Shown here: one piece after another, positions 9,116 through 17,878 of the stretch
Position numbering within the stretch: position 1 is the stretch's first letter
Layout of the letters: the number at the start of each line of letters is the position of its first letter
NCBI RefSeq assembly: GCF_026781265.1
Contig: NZ_JAKUVC010000001.1
Span: 98,605 to 162,604, forward strand
Length of the DNA stretch: 64,000 bases
From: Streptococcus sanguinis
GTDB lineage: Bacteria; Bacillota; Bacilli; Lactobacillales; Streptococcaceae
Direction: 5' to 3'
Translations under genes and position numbers: made by a program
The notes under the pieces: generated by a model
Databases searched by the model: none
Seen by the model: only the letters and a program-made list of their open reading frames with translations
Told to the model about the DNA's origin: nothing

Positions 9116-10424
9116 GTCTTCCTCCTATTTTGGGGATTTCGATATGCGTGTAGAAACCGTCCCGATTTTCAAAGCGGACGCTTCCACCAATAATCATTAG
9201 GCGCTCCTGCATCTGCTTGAGGCCATAGCCATAGTGGAGTTCATCAAAGCCAACACCATCATCCTGAATGGTCATTACATAAGCTTCTTCTTCCTCTAGT
9301 AGCTCAATCCAGATAGTCTTGGCATGCCCATGGCGGACAGAGTTGGTAATAGACTCCTGAATCACCCGGAAGACAATGTCTTCCTTGGCAATATCCAAGT
9401 CAATATTATCCCATTCGTAGCGGAGATGAATCTCCAAGTTGGAGATGGCTTCATACTCACGGATAATCTTAATCAGAGCTTCCTTCAAAGTGTTATTTTC
9501 CAGAGCTCCCGGCCGCATCTTATTGAGCGAGCCTCGGACGTCACGGATACCATCTCGAACGACAACTGAGACATTATTGAGCTGCTCCTTAGCCCGATTG
9601 GTATCAATATCAACCAAGACCTTAACCGCATCAATACCCGCTGAAATTCCCGTCAGGGCATGGCCCAATGTATCATGAATCTCTCTGGCAATCCGCTTCC
9701 GTTCTCGGTCTTCCGCTATTTTTTCGGATAGGGCCAAGTAAGAATTCAACTCGCGATTGGCCTGAGAAGCCATGCGCAGCTCTTCCTCAATCCGATGACG
9801 CTCCGTAATAGCCGACAAGATATAGAAGAGCAAGGAAATCATAAAGACAACAATATTGAGGGAGTAGAGAAAGTTCTTGCCAAAAAGCAGTAACAGCCGG
9901 ACGGACTCTGGGTAAAACCGAATATAGGTATCTAGAGAAGGCAGTTTGATAAAGAGCGACATGAGGTCATAGTTGGACAAGAGCAGCATACCAAAGCTCA
10001 AAATAATGAAAGAAAACCAATACTTCTTGTCCTTGGAAGAATTGAACTCCTTAGAGCCATAGAAAATATCCGCAAACACTAAGAGAATCAAGCCATTGTA
10101 GGACGAGTGCAAGACGGAAAAGATGACTAGCATGAGCAGGATTTCAATAATAGTCGCCTTGTCATAGACGGACAGCTGATTGGGGTGGCGCTCCCGATAG
10201 TACATGACCAAAAGCAGACTGCCATAGAGGCTAATTGATACCCAGAAAATCAAGCTAGGAGATCCCGGAATAGCATCCAAACGCTCCAAAAGTGAGTGAC
10301 TGAAGCCCTTAGCCGCTACATAGTTGGTCGCAAAGAGATAGATGGACGCATTATAGACAATGGCAACCAGATTGATGACCATCAAGGCTATTTTGCTGTA
10401 AAATATACTTTTTTGAGGTCTCAT
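9108..10424 (-). CDS. levS: Membrane sensor histidine kinase, lev system
   Basis: 438 residues from the ATG at 10424, whose A is the last base of the preceding TAA stop; a GTG three codons upstream is a possible alternative. The N-terminal ~205 residues hold about six hydrophobic segments with short loops and no large extracellular domain. They are followed by a HisKA_3 dimerisation region (DRERKRIAREIHDTLGHALTG, phosphorylated His near residue 250) and an HATPase_c domain (VIQESITNSVRHGHAKT, IQDDGVGFD, GYGLKQMQERL). The lack of an external sensor domain fits signal input through the two membrane-tethered sugar-binding proteins encoded on either side. Confidence 0.93.
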   Translation of the reverse strand: MRPQKSIFYSKIALMVINLVAIVYNASIYLFATNYVAAKGFSHSLLERLDAIPGSPSLIFWVSISLYGSLLLVMYYRERHPNQLSVYDKATIIEILLMLVIFSVLHSSYNGLILLVFADIFYGSKEFNSSKDKKYWFSFIILSFGMLLLSNYDLMSLFIKLPSLDTYIRFYPESVRLLLLFGKNFLYSLNIVVFMISLLFYILSAITERHRIEEELRMASQANRELNSYLALSEKIAEDRERKRIAREIHDTLGHALTGISAGIDAVKVLVDIDTNRAKEQLNNVSVVVRDGIRDVRGSLNKMRPGALENNTLKEALIKIIREYEAISNLEIHLRYEWDNIDLDIAKEDIVFRVIQESITNSVRHGHAKTIWIELLEEEEAYVMTIQDDGVGFDELHYGYGLKQMQERLMIIGGSVRFENRDGFYTHIEIPKIGGRHD

Positions 10425-11410
10425 TATTGCCACCCTGTAACTGTGTATTGACTGATATTATCCCTATTAACCAGATGAACAGGAATCAGGTATTGGCTGT
10501 CGTAGGATTTCCCCTCCTGCATCAGCTCAATTACTTGCGCCACCTTGCGTCCCATCTCAATGGGCGATTGGGCTACGGTTCCCTCTATTTCGCTAGTCGT
10601 AGCCAGAAAGTTTTTGATATCTGGTGAACCATCAACGCCATAGATTGAAATTCTCTTATCAAGACCTTGATTTTTAATAGCAGCCAAGGCCCCGATGGCT
10701 GCCCGGTCATTAAGCGCCATAACTACATTAAAGTCCAAACCTTCGTCTAGAGTCCCTTTGACCTGTGGCATGGTTTCCTCAGTCTGGCCTAGTGTTTCTT
10801 TCTGGGAAATAATCTTGTAGCTGGGCTGTTTTTCAATCGTATCAATAAATCCCTGAATCCGGTCCATGGCAGAGACGGCATTGCGGTGCTCTAGAAGGAG
10901 GATATTAGCAGAAGGCAGGCGCTTCATCATGTCCTGGGCAATCAGGACGCCTGCTTGGTAGTTATCAGACACAATGGTCGTATCCACTTTTACATCCTGA
11001 CTGATAGGCGCATCCACTACGATGATTTTAATACCAGCTTTCTTAGCCTTTTGAAGAGAGGAAATAATACTTGGACTATTGCTTTTTACCGGATTGATGA
11101 CAATGACATCAACCTTTTCTCGGACAAAAAAGTCAATCTGCTGGCTCTGCTTGCCCTCATCCAGCTCAGGATCCCGAACGTAGAGCCTGCTGCCCTGCTG
11201 GTTGGTTTTCTTCTCCAGCTCCGCATTTAAGGTCTTGTAAAAGTCATTGTTCATGGTCATGTAGGTCACCCCAATCTTGACCTGCTTCTCATCTGGCAGA
11301 ACGCCCTTGAAATAAACAAAAAACAAACCCAAGATAAGCAGAATGAAAAGCGGCCAGAGAGCCTTTTTCTGATAATGCTGTATCCGTTTTTTGACTTTAG
11401 CTGATACCAT
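10424..11410 (-). CDS. Membrane-anchored ribose/galactose-type binding protein (LevQ/LevT type)
   Basis: 328 residues from the ATG at 11410, preceded by GGGGG at the right distance; a GTG two codons earlier overlaps that ribosome site and is less likely. After a basic stretch there is one membrane helix (LFILLILGLFFVYF), then a periplasmic-binding-protein type 1 fold (VKIGVTYMTMNNDFYKTLNAEL, VDVIVINPVKSN, GIKIIVVDAPISQ, MALNDRAAIGALAAI, ISIYGVDGSPDIK). No lipobox. First gene of the four-gene sensor operon, stop-start overlapped with the kinase. It probably presents bound sugar to the kinase outside the membrane (inference from the S. mutans LevQRST model). Confidence 0.88.
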   Translation of the reverse strand: MVSAKVKKRIQHYQKKALWPLFILLILGLFFVYFKGVLPDEKQVKIGVTYMTMNNDFYKTLNAELEKKTNQQGSRLYVRDPELDEGKQSQQIDFFVREKVDVIVINPVKSNSPSIISSLQKAKKAGIKIIVVDAPISQDVKVDTTIVSDNYQAGVLIAQDMMKRLPSANILLLEHRNAVSAMDRIQGFIDTIEKQPSYKIISQKETLGQTEETMPQVKGTLDEGLDFNVVMALNDRAAIGALAAIKNQGLDKRISIYGVDGSPDIKNFLATTSEIEGTVAQSPIEMGRKVAQVIELMQEGKSYDSQYLIPVHLVNRDNISQYTVTGWQ

Positions 11411-11455
11411 TTTCACCCCCTATGCCGCAAGCGCCTTTATGAAACATATAGGATT

Positions 11456-11483
11456 ATTATATTACAAAGCCGCCAAAAAGCAA
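11456..11483 (-). promoter_or_regulatory. Candidate promoter of the lev sensor operon
   Basis: Minus-strand TTGCTT (11478-11483), 16-bp spacer, TATAAT (11456-11461), about 45 bp before the first sugar-binding-protein start. Further upstream (11522-11552) lies an imperfect AGAATC/GATTCT hairpin without a U-tract, of unknown role. Confidence 0.55.
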
Positions 11484-11690
11484 AATCTTTCCAGAAATAG
11501 CTATAATAAAAGAGGCGAGAGAGAATCTAAAAAATCATAGATTTTTGATTCTTGGTCCCACCTCGACGATCATAACTAAACCTCAAAAAGCTTGATAGAA
11601 AGAGACTTTCAGTCAAACAGAGCTTGCATCCTGCAAAACTGAATAATGATTTTTTTAGAGCTGGGGCATTTCCCAGTCTTTGCTTCTTGC

Positions 11691-12086
11691 TTAAAAGGGA
11701 AGTTCCTCTTCTTCCAACACCAAATCTGCCAAATCAGCTCCACTATTATTTTCACGCAGAGCGCGCTGAGCCCGACTTTCCAGGAGCTGGAAGCTATGAC
11801 AGAGCACCTCTGTCACATAATGAGTGGCCCCCTCTTTTTCATAGCGACGAGTCCGCAACTCACCATCCAGAGAAATCAAGCTGCCCTTGCTTGCATAGCT
11901 GGCTAAAGTCTCAGCTAGGCGCCCCCAGACAACCACATTTACAAAATCCGCCTCACGCTCACCGCTCTGAGATTTATAAGGGCGATTGACCGCGACCGTT
12001 GCACGGGCCACAGACTTCTCATTGGCAGTCTTGTGCAGTTCAGGCGTAGCCGTCAGCCGGCCGATGACAATTACTTTATTATACAT
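11691..12086 (-). CDS. ssbB: Competence-induced single-stranded DNA-binding protein SsbB
   Basis: 131 residues from the ATG at 12086 (TTAGGAGGATATAAA upstream), the short SsbB length; the longer in-frame reading is rejected because it runs through the promoter. An OB-fold fills the protein: YNKVIVIGRLTATPELHKT, FVNVVVWGRLAETLASYASKG, GELRTRRYEKEG. The tail is short and acidic (VLEEEELPF). It protects incoming single-stranded DNA during transformation. The cin-box upstream places it in the ComX (SigX) late-competence regulon. It is transcribed alone. Confidence 0.95.
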   Translation of the reverse strand: MYNKVIVIGRLTATPELHKTANEKSVARATVAVNRPYKSQSGEREADFVNVVVWGRLAETLASYASKGSLISLDGELRTRRYEKEGATHYVTEVLCHSFQLLESRAQRALRENNSGADLADLVLEEEELPF

Positions 12087-12106
12087 TTTATATCCTCCTA
12101 ACTTAT

Positions 12107-12114
12107 CATTCGTA
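12107..12114 (-). promoter_or_regulatory. Cin-box (ComX promoter) of ssbB
   Basis: Minus-strand TACGAATG, one mismatch from TACGAATA, preceded by a T-rich tract and followed 20 bp later by the ssbB start. This is the streptococcal alternative-sigma recognition element. Confidence 0.85.
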
Positions 12115-12214
12115 AAAGGAGGCAAAAAGTGAAAAAAATGTGGTATAGTATAGATAAAAAGGAAAGTTGCAGTCTCTGCCCCTTTCCTACTAGACTTGTA
12201 TAATGGAGGCTCCG

Positions 12215-12802
12215 ATGACCATTAAACATTCCCCTGTGAAAAATATTCTTTTTATCCTGATTTCTCTGTGGTTCGGAGTTTTTTCCGCCTTGGCTGCCGT
12301 AGACTACCTGACTAGCTCCAACCCCTACAAAGACACCAGTTTCTTTGTCCTTAGTCTGCTGGTTGCTGCTTTCTTCTCACTGCTCCTTATCTTTGCTATT
12401 CGCAGGCTAACCATTCATGCGACTATCCTCTCCTTTGACCACGAAAATGTAACCTACTATTATAGCGGACTCTTATCAGCTGCCACCTACTGCATTCCTA
12501 TGCAGCAGATTAGTCATGCTCGCTACAGCCGAGACAGTGAAGAATCCGAGATTAGTCTTTGGATGGAGGACGGTTTCCATGACTTTGCAGCCTTTAACCA
12601 TCCCCACCACAAAATTTATGCCTATCCTGACAGCCAGCTTATCGGTATTGTTTTCAAGAGAAAGCGCCTCAAAGCATTGGAAGACCACAGCCTAAACAGC
12701 CTTATCTACCAATACAAATACAGCACTCCGAGTCAAAGCCCCACTGTCACTCCTCAGTCGACAACCGACTCTCAAAACAATAGCGACAGTGTCTTCTTTT
12801 GA
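12215..12802 (+). CDS. Uncharacterised two-helix membrane protein with PH-like tail
   Basis: 195 residues from the ATG at 12215: the upstream ATG at 12203 contains the GGAGG ribosome site itself, so the later start is preferred. Two membrane helices (about residues 10-30 and 42-63) are followed by a cytoplasmic beta-rich segment (ILSFDHENVTYYYSGLLSAATYCIPMQQISHARYSRD) resembling bacterial PH-like membrane-associated domains, then a Ser/Thr/Gln-rich tail. No enzyme motif is seen and I do not recognise a named family. One of few plus-strand genes here, divergent from ssbB, followed by another small membrane-protein gene. Confidence 0.75.
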   Translation: MTIKHSPVKNILFILISLWFGVFSALAAVDYLTSSNPYKDTSFFVLSLLVAAFFSLLLIFAIRRLTIHATILSFDHENVTYYYSGLLSAATYCIPMQQISHARYSRDSEESEISLWMEDGFHDFAAFNHPHHKIYAYPDSQLIGIVFKRKRLKALEDHSLNSLIYQYKYSTPSQSPTVTPQSTTDSQNNSDSVFF

Positions 12803-12854
12803 GACAGTGTGGTGATTGTTAAGGCATATCACTTTAGATTACGGAGGATATCTA

Positions 12855-13148
12855 ATGAACTATATAGCTTTTGTTTATTCCATTCTTTTATTACTTTCAA
12901 CCTATTTTGCTTATAAAAAGAAGATGGGCAGCTCCAAAATCTCATTAATCGTCAGTTTATTTTTATTTTTCCTAACTCTTCTGAATTTATTTTTCTTCAA
13001 TTTTTTACTGAAAACTTTAATATCTATACTTTTAATTTTGACCTCGGTAAGTTTTTTCTATGACAGAAAAATGAGTAAGAAGCAGATTCATTATACTCAT
13101 CATTGTGTTAGATTGATTTTTCATCTGTTAATCATTTATTTTCTCTAG
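12855..13148 (+). CDS. Small hydrophobic membrane protein, unknown function
   Basis: 97 residues from the ATG at 12855, which has a GGAGGATATCTA ribosome site. The protein is three membrane helices (about residues 2-20, 29-47 and 49-64) plus a C-terminal hydrophobic run, with short basic loops (KKK, DRKMSKKQ). It is AT-richer than its neighbours. It follows the previous gene by 52 nt and is probably co-transcribed, ending at the hairpin at 13198-13228. No family recognised. Confidence 0.6.
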   Translation: MNYIAFVYSILLLLSTYFAYKKKMGSSKISLIVSLFLFFLTLLNLFFFNFLLKTLISILLILTSVSFFYDRKMSKKQIHYTHHCVRLIFHLLIIYFL

Positions 13149-13197
13149 CATTAGCATGAGATAGATTTATAACGCTAAATTTATTACTATAAAAAAA

Positions 13198-13228
13198 GAG
13201 CGAAACGACTACACAAATCGTTTCGCTC
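13198..13228. terminator. Bidirectional terminator between convergent operons
   Basis: Stem GAGCGAAACGA / TCGTTTCGCTC (11 bp, perfect) with a 9-nt loop. The minus strand continues into TTTTTTT, so it ends the ytpR operon; it also closes the plus-strand membrane-protein pair. Confidence 0.88.
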
Positions 13229-13298
13229 TATTTATATCTCGGCTACTATGGGATACCTCACCTATTTCTGAGCTTTTTATGATGTTGAATCCTCTCCC

Positions 13299-13925
13299 TT
13301 ATCCCTGCCAATGTTTGGCTGGGTCAAAGGCAGTTCCAACTAGTTCACTATCGGCTAATTCAATGATACCGCGTTTTTGAGGCGCATTAGGTAACTGAAG
13401 TTCCCGTGGGCTGCACATCATCCCAAAACTCTTTTCGCCTCGAAGTTCTCCCGGAAAAATCAAATTCCCTTTCGGCATCATAGCACCCGACAGAGCCACA
13501 ATCGTTTTGAGGCCGACTTTGGCATTAGGAGCACCGGCCACGATTTGAACGGTCTTATCAGCAGCCACCTGCACTTGGCAGATATTCAGGTGGTCACTAT
13601 CTGGATGAGCTACCATATCAACAATTTCTCCAACCACAAATTTTGGCTGGCTGTCATTGACCAAGTCCGCTGGGAATCCTTCCTTGCTCAGCTCCTGATT
13701 GAGAATAGCCACTTGCTCATCTGTCAAAAAGACCTGTCCGCACTCTGCAATTTCAAAAAGGTCTGACTGCTCAAAAATATTCCAAGCAACAGTCTGGCCA
13801 TTATCTTCGCGGTAAACACGCGCTACCCGTCCTTTGCGCTCAGCTGCCAGTTTAGCTCCTTGATTGTCCGCAGCAATAATCATCAACACGTCGCCGACAT
13901 ATTCTTTATTATAGGTAAAAATCAT
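13299..13925 (-). CDS. ytpR: YtpR-family tRNA-binding-domain protein
   Basis: 208 residues. The N-terminal ~95 residues carry a DUF4479-type region (MIFTYNKEYVGDVLMIIAAD). The C-terminal half is a tRNA-binding OB-fold of the PheRS-beta N-terminal type: VVGEIVDMVAHPDSDHLNIC, VQIVAGAPNAKVGLKTIVAL, GELRGEKSFGMMCSPREL. By family it is a free-standing paralogue of the phenylalanyl-tRNA synthetase beta EMAP-like domain. Its precise role is not established. Its start overlaps the stop of the thioredoxin-like gene by 4 nt, and it is the last gene of a three-gene operon. Confidence 0.92.
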   Translation of the reverse strand: MIFTYNKEYVGDVLMIIAADNQGAKLAAERKGRVARVYREDNGQTVAWNIFEQSDLFEIAECGQVFLTDEQVAILNQELSKEGFPADLVNDSQPKFVVGEIVDMVAHPDSDHLNICQVQVAADKTVQIVAGAPNAKVGLKTIVALSGAMMPKGNLIFPGELRGEKSFGMMCSPRELQLPNAPQKRGIIELADSELVGTAFDPAKHWQG

Positions 13926-14257
13926 TTTACGCTCCCTTTTTCTCTTATACTAGCTAAAAATTCATTGATTTGGCCCTTGGTCTTGCGGTCACGATTGACC
14001 AGACGGCCAATCTCCTGTCCCTTTTCCAGCACTACTAAACTGGGAATCCCGTAAATGTCCCACTCTTTGGCCAGATCCAAATAGGCATCACGGTCCACTT
14101 GGATAAAGCGACAGTCAAGATTTTCAGCTTCTATATCTGGCAGAAAAGGTTTGATAAATCGGCAATCTCCGCACCAGTCAGCCGTGAAAAAGAAGACAGT
14201 CTTCTCCGCATCATCGACATAAGAGGCCAATTCCTCTATATTTACAGGAAAAATCAT
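13922..14257 (-). CDS. Thioredoxin-like protein with CGDC active site
   Basis: 111 residues with a thioredoxin fold. The redox motif is TADWCGDCRFIKPFLPDIE (CxxC = CGDC instead of CGPC), with the cis-proline segment YGIPSLVVLEKG. It resembles the YtpP family, which accompanies ytpR in many Firmicutes. Cytoplasmic: no signal peptide. It overlaps the upstream gene by 4 nt (ATGA) and the downstream ytpR by 4 nt, so translation is coupled. The altered CxxC suggests a redox potential or partner different from housekeeping TrxA (inference). Confidence 0.92.
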   Translation of the reverse strand: MIFPVNIEELASYVDDAEKTVFFFTADWCGDCRFIKPFLPDIEAENLDCRFIQVDRDAYLDLAKEWDIYGIPSLVVLEKGQEIGRLVNRDRKTKGQINEFLASIREKGSVK

Positions 14258-14541
14258 GCTTCTTCCTCGTAGCTTAGCTGACCATTTTCATAGACAAAGG
14301 CAAAATGACGGTCGTCCTCTAGGACCAGACCACCAACCAAGCGTTCATCTGTGGACTCGTAGAGCTTGATATAAAGGCAGGAAATAGTACCCTGACTGGA
14401 AAAGAAATCTCGCACAAGCTCGACGATTTCCTCCCGATTACGCAGTCGTTTCTGCTCCTGTACGACTTTGGCTGCTCCAAAAGCCAGCGCTCCAGCCCCC
14501 AAAAGGGCGGTTGTGGTTAAAATGATTTTTTTAGCTTTCAT
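14254..14541 (-). CDS. DUF4651-type membrane-anchored small protein
   Basis: 95 residues from the ATG at 14541 (MKAKKIILTTTALLGAGALAFGAAK). A longer in-frame reading begins 34 codons upstream but would run through the apparent promoter. There is one N-terminal helix that could be a signal anchor, a charged middle (QEQKRLRNREEIVELVRDFF) and a compact alpha/beta tail (IKLYESTDERLVGGLVLEDD). It fits the streptococcal DUF4651 group that precedes the thioredoxin and ytpR genes. No Shine-Dalgarno is visible: a TAAAAT -10-like element ends about a dozen bases before the ATG, so the transcript may be nearly leaderless. Confidence 0.8.
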   Translation of the reverse strand: MKAKKIILTTTALLGAGALAFGAAKVVQEQKRLRNREEIVELVRDFFSSQGTISCLYIKLYESTDERLVGGLVLEDDRHFAFVYENGQLSYEEEA

Positions 14542-14711
14542 GTAGAATATTTTAACACAAAAGAGCAGAGGCGACAAACAATATTCCAGATTTTCCTGGG
14601 AGAAGTTGGATTCTTGAATAGGCAGTCCTCTTGATTCATACAAGCTATAAGATTTCCCTACTCATTTACCGCAAAAAGTGATAAAATAGGGGACAGAAAG
14701 AAGGTAAGTTT

Positions 14712-15776
14712 ATGACAACATTATTTTCAAAAATCAAGGAAGTAACAGAGCTTTCTGCTATTTCGGGTCACGAGGCACCTGTTCGCAGTTACCTGCGGGA
14801 AAAACTCACTCCCCATGTCGATGAGGTTGTCACCGACGGCCTAGGCGGTATCTTTGGGGTACGCCATGCAGAAGCTGAAAATGCTCCCCATGTATTGGTA
14901 GCGGCCCACATGGACGAGGTTGGCTTTATGGTCAGCGAGATCAAAACTGACGGGACCTTCCGCGTAGTGGAAATCGGCGGCTGGAATCCGCTGGTCGTTA
15001 GCAGCCAACGCTTCAAACTCTTTACCCGTGAAGGTCGGGAAATCCCTCTTATCTCAGGCTCTGTCCCTCCTCATCTGACGCGCGGATCTGGCGGACCAGT
15101 TATGCCACAGATTGCAGATATTGTCTTTGATGGTGGCTTTGCGGATAAGGCAGAAGCCGAAAGCTACGGCATCCGTCCAGGAGACACGATCGTGCCAGAC
15201 AGCTCTGCTATTCTCACAGCTAACGGCAAGAACATCATCTCCAAAGCCTGGGATAATCGCTACGGCGTCCTTATGGTCAGCGAATTAGCTCAAGCCTTGT
15301 CTGGTCAACCACTAGACAGCCAACTCTTTGTCGGTGCCAATGTTCAAGAAGAGGTTGGCCTGCGTGGTGCCCATGCTTCTACGACAAAATTTGCCCCTGA
15401 GGTCTTCCTGGCTGTAGATTGCTCACCAGCGGGCGACATCTATGGCGGTCAAGGGGCCATCGGTGACGGAACCCTGATTCGCTTCTTTGACCCTGGTCAT
15501 CTCATGCTGCCAGCTATGAAAGACTTCCTCTTGACAACTGCTGAGGAAGCAGGCATCAAGTATCAATATTACTGCGGCAAGGGCGGAACGGATGCTGGTG
15601 CTGCCCATCTCCAAAGCGGTGGCGTGCCGTCTACTACCATTGGTGTCTGTGCCCGCTACATTCATTCCCACCAAACTCTCTATGCTATGGACGATTTCCT
15701 ACAAGCCCAAGCCTTCTTGCAAGCGTTGGTCAAAAAGCTGGATCGCTCAACGGTGAACACGATTACCAACTACTAA
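14712..15776 (+). CDS. pepA: Glutamyl aminopeptidase, M42 family
   Basis: 354 residues, full length. M42 metallopeptidase landmarks are present: LVAAHMDEVGFMVSEI (metal-ligand His and catalytic Asp), KAWDNRYGVLMVSELA (bridging Asp), ANVQEEVGLRGAHAST (catalytic Glu pair), [16 protein letters not shown] and GVCARYIHSHQTLYAMDDF (last metal-ligand His). These form dodecameric cytoplasmic aminopeptidases; the streptococcal/lactococcal PepA group removes N-terminal Glu/Asp. Divergent from the DUF4651-trx-ytpR operon; ribosome site GAAGG. It ends at a strong terminator. Confidence 0.96.
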   Translation: MTTLFSKIKEVTELSAISGHEAPVRSYLREKLTPHVDEVVTDGLGGIFGVRHAEAENAPHVLVAAHMDEVGFMVSEIKTDGTFRVVEIGGWNPLVVSSQRFKLFTREGREIPLISGSVPPHLTRGSGGPVMPQIADIVFDGGFADKAEAESYGIRPGDTIVPDSSAILTANGKNIISKAWDNRYGVLMVSELAQALSGQPLDSQLFVGANVQEEVGLRGAHASTTKFAPEVFLAVDCSPAGDIYGGQGAIGDGTLIRFFDPGHLMLPAMKDFLLTTAEEAGIKYQYYCGKGGTDAGAAHLQSGGVPSTTIGVCARYIHSHQTLYAMDDFLQAQAFLQALVKKLDRSTVNTITNY

Positions 15777-15785
15777 TTTTAAAAG

Positions 15786-15815
15786 GCAGCCCGTTCTTCA
15801 TTCGGGCTGCTATCT
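15786..15815 (+). terminator. Terminator after pepA
   Basis: Stem GCAGCCCG / CGGGCTGC with a 9-nt loop, followed by a T-rich tract (TATCTCTTTT). Confidence 0.8.
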
Positions 15816-15895
15816 CTTTTATCTGACACTTCCCCTTTCAACTTTCCAATTTGAAGAAAATTTTGTTATAATGCTTAGCAGAGGTGAAAATATAC

Positions 15896-17380
15896 ATGAA
15901 AAAAATTGCTTTTGATTCTGAGAAATACTTAAACCTGCAGCGCGACCATATCTTGGAGCGCATTAATCAATTTGAGGGCAAACTTTACATGGAATTCGGC
16001 GGTAAAATGCTGGAAGACTTCCATGCTGCCCGCGTCCTGCCAGGCTATGAGCCGGACAATAAAATCAGACTTCTCAAAGAGCTCAAGGACCAAGTAGAGA
16101 TTGTCATTGCTATCAATGCCAACAACATTGAGCACTCTAAGGCACGTGGTGATTTGGGCATTTCCTATGATCAGGAAGTGCTGCGACTAATCGATACCTT
16201 TAACGAGCTGGATATTTATGTAGGCTCAGTGGTCATCACCCAGTATTCTGGCCAGCCAGCAGCTGACCTCTTCCGCAGCCAGCTGGAAAAGAATGGCATC
16301 GCCTCCTACATCCACTACCCAATCAAGGGCTATCCGACCGATATGGACCATATCATCTCACCTGAAGGTATGGGGAAAAACGACTACATCAAAACCAGCC
16401 GTAATTTAGTCGTTGTGACCGCACCTGGTCCTGGTTCTGGTAAATTGGCTACTTGCTTGTCCAACATGTATCATGACCAAATCAATGGCATCAAATCAGG
16501 CTACGCCAAGTTTGAAACCTTCCCCGTTTGGAATCTGCCCCTACACCATCCGGTCAATTTAGCTTATGAGGCGGCGACAGCAGACCTGGACGATGTCAAC
16601 ATGATTGATCCTTTCCATCTGCAGACCTACGGAAAAACCACTGTTAACTACAACCGCGATATTGAAATTTTCCCAGTCCTCAAACGTATGCTAGAGCGCA
16701 TCCTTGGAAAATCACCTTATGCTTCTCCAACGGATATGGGCGTCAACATGGTCGGCTTTGCCATTGTAGATAATGATGCGGCTATCGAGGCATCTCAACA
16801 GGAAATCATCCGTCGCTACTACCAAACTATTCTGGACTTCAAGGCGGAGCGCGTTTCTGAATCTGCTGTCAAGAAAATCGAACTTTTGATGAACGACTTG
16901 GGCATCACACCGCTGGACCGTAAAGTAACAGTTGTTGCGCGCGATAAAGCTGAAACCACTGGCGAGCCAGCTCTGGCCTTGGAATTACCAAACGGTGAAA
17001 TCGTAACCGGTAAGACCTCTGAACTCTTTGGCCCTACGGCAGCTGTATTGATTAATGCCATTAAGAAATTAGCCAATATCGCCAAAGGGACCAAGCTGAT
17101 CGAGCCTGAGTATGTCAAGCCAATCCAAGGCCTGAAAATCAATCATCTGGGCAGCCGCAATCCTCGCCTCCACTCAAACGAAATCTTGATGGCTCTGGCA
17201 ATCACAGCCATGGAAAATCAAGATGCAGCAAATGCTATGCAGCAACTCGGCAATCTCAAGGGCAGCGAGGCCCACTCCACCGTTACTCTGACTGATGAAG
17301 ACAAAAACGTCCTGCGTAAGCTGGGCATCCACGTTACCATGGACCCCGTTTACCAGTATGATAGACTCTATAGAAAATAA
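15896..17380 (+). CDS. DUF1846 family protein
   Basis: 494 residues from the ATG at 15896; GAGGTGA lies upstream and includes a possible GTG start four codons earlier. It begins [26 protein letters not shown] and is uniformly conserved-looking throughout. It has an N-terminal alpha/beta domain ([23 protein letters not shown]), a central [28 protein letters not shown] region and a Rossmann-like [22 protein letters not shown] glycine motif. DUF1846 proteins are cytoplasmic, widespread in Firmicutes and of unresolved biochemical role (a hydrolase or nucleotide-dependent activity has been suspected). It is monocistronic, with a double hairpin downstream. Confidence 0.93.
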   Translation: MKKIAFDSEKYLNLQRDHILERINQFEGKLYMEFGGKMLEDFHAARVLPGYEPDNKIRLLKELKDQVEIVIAINANNIEHSKARGDLGISYDQEVLRLIDTFNELDIYVGSVVITQYSGQPAADLFRSQLEKNGIASYIHYPIKGYPTDMDHIISPEGMGKNDYIKTSRNLVVVTAPGPGSGKLATCLSNMYHDQINGIKSGYAKFETFPVWNLPLHHPVNLAYEAATADLDDVNMIDPFHLQTYGKTTVNYNRDIEIFPVLKRMLERILGKSPYASPTDMGVNMVGFAIVDNDAAIEASQQEIIRRYYQTILDFKAERVSESAVKKIELLMNDLGITPLDRKVTVVARDKAETTGEPALALELPNGEIVTGKTSELFGPTAAVLINAIKKLANIAKGTKLIEPEYVKPIQGLKINHLGSRNPRLHSNEILMALAITAMENQDAANAMQQLGNLKGSEAHSTVTLTDEDKNVLRKLGIHVTMDPVYQYDRLYRK

Positions 17381-17382
17381 AA

Positions 17383-17433
17383 ACAAGCTCTGTTAAAAGC
17401 TTGTTTAGAAAGCTGGCGTCGCCAGCTTTTTTT
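17383..17433 (+). terminator. Double-hairpin terminator after the DUF1846 gene
   Basis: First hairpin AACAAGCT / AGCTTGTT (17386-17405), then a tight stem AAGCTGGC-gtc-GCCAGCTT (17410-17428) running into TTTTTTT. It also lies at the end of the convergent minus-strand operon. Confidence 0.85.
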
Positions 17434-17434
17434 G

Positions 17435-17869
17435 TTAATAACGCTTGGACAGGAGAAAGCGCAAAAGATAGTAAAGTCCCAAAACCAGGATAATGGTCAA
17501 GGTCAGAAACTGATTGAGACTTAAGATGATTGGAAAAACCATAGACAAAACGCTCAAGCACGCTGCCAGAAGCAAAAGAATATTAAAAAGCAGAGTGCGA
17601 GTCTTTTCGTCAATCATGCGATTGCGCTCATCAGTCACCTGAATGTAGAGCTTATCAAAATTTTCTTCCCGTCTTAGGGCAAGATTATACCGAATGGTCA
17701 TCAAAGAAAGCCCCAGCAGGATGCCGACCATGACTCCTTCCTGCTGATCATCCAGAGAATGAAAGTGGCTCCAGGCCAGTCCTACCAAGATGATAAAGGT
17801 TAAGATACGCCCCACGATAACTTTCCTTTGAAGTTTTTTCCGAAATTCTTGTTTAGTTAATGTTTCCAT
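17435..17869 (-). CDS. Four-helix membrane protein in XRE-regulator operon
   Basis: 144 residues. A basic N-terminus (METLTKQEFRKKLQRK) is followed by four membrane helices in two pairs (about 19-36, 45-60, 93-110 and 117-137), separated by a charged cytoplasmic loop (ALRREENFDKLYIQVTDERNRMIDEKTR). Similar proteins follow small Cro/cI-type regulators in many streptococci and bacilli, where the regulator usually controls the pair. I see no catalytic motif and assign no function. Its ATG follows the 54-residue gene stop by about 10 nt, with GGAGGC as ribosome site. Confidence 0.8.
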   Translation of the reverse strand: METLTKQEFRKKLQRKVIVGRILTFIILVGLAWSHFHSLDDQQEGVMVGILLGLSLMTIRYNLALRREENFDKLYIQVTDERNRMIDEKTRTLLFNILLLLAACLSVLSMVFPIILSLNQFLTLTIILVLGLYYLLRFLLSKRY

Positions 17870-17878
17870 GTCAGCCTC

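Noticed and set aside
11519..11640. Hairpins downstream of ssbB as terminators
   Set aside because: Stems are imperfect and lack a U-tract in the ssbB direction; the ssbB terminator could not be placed.
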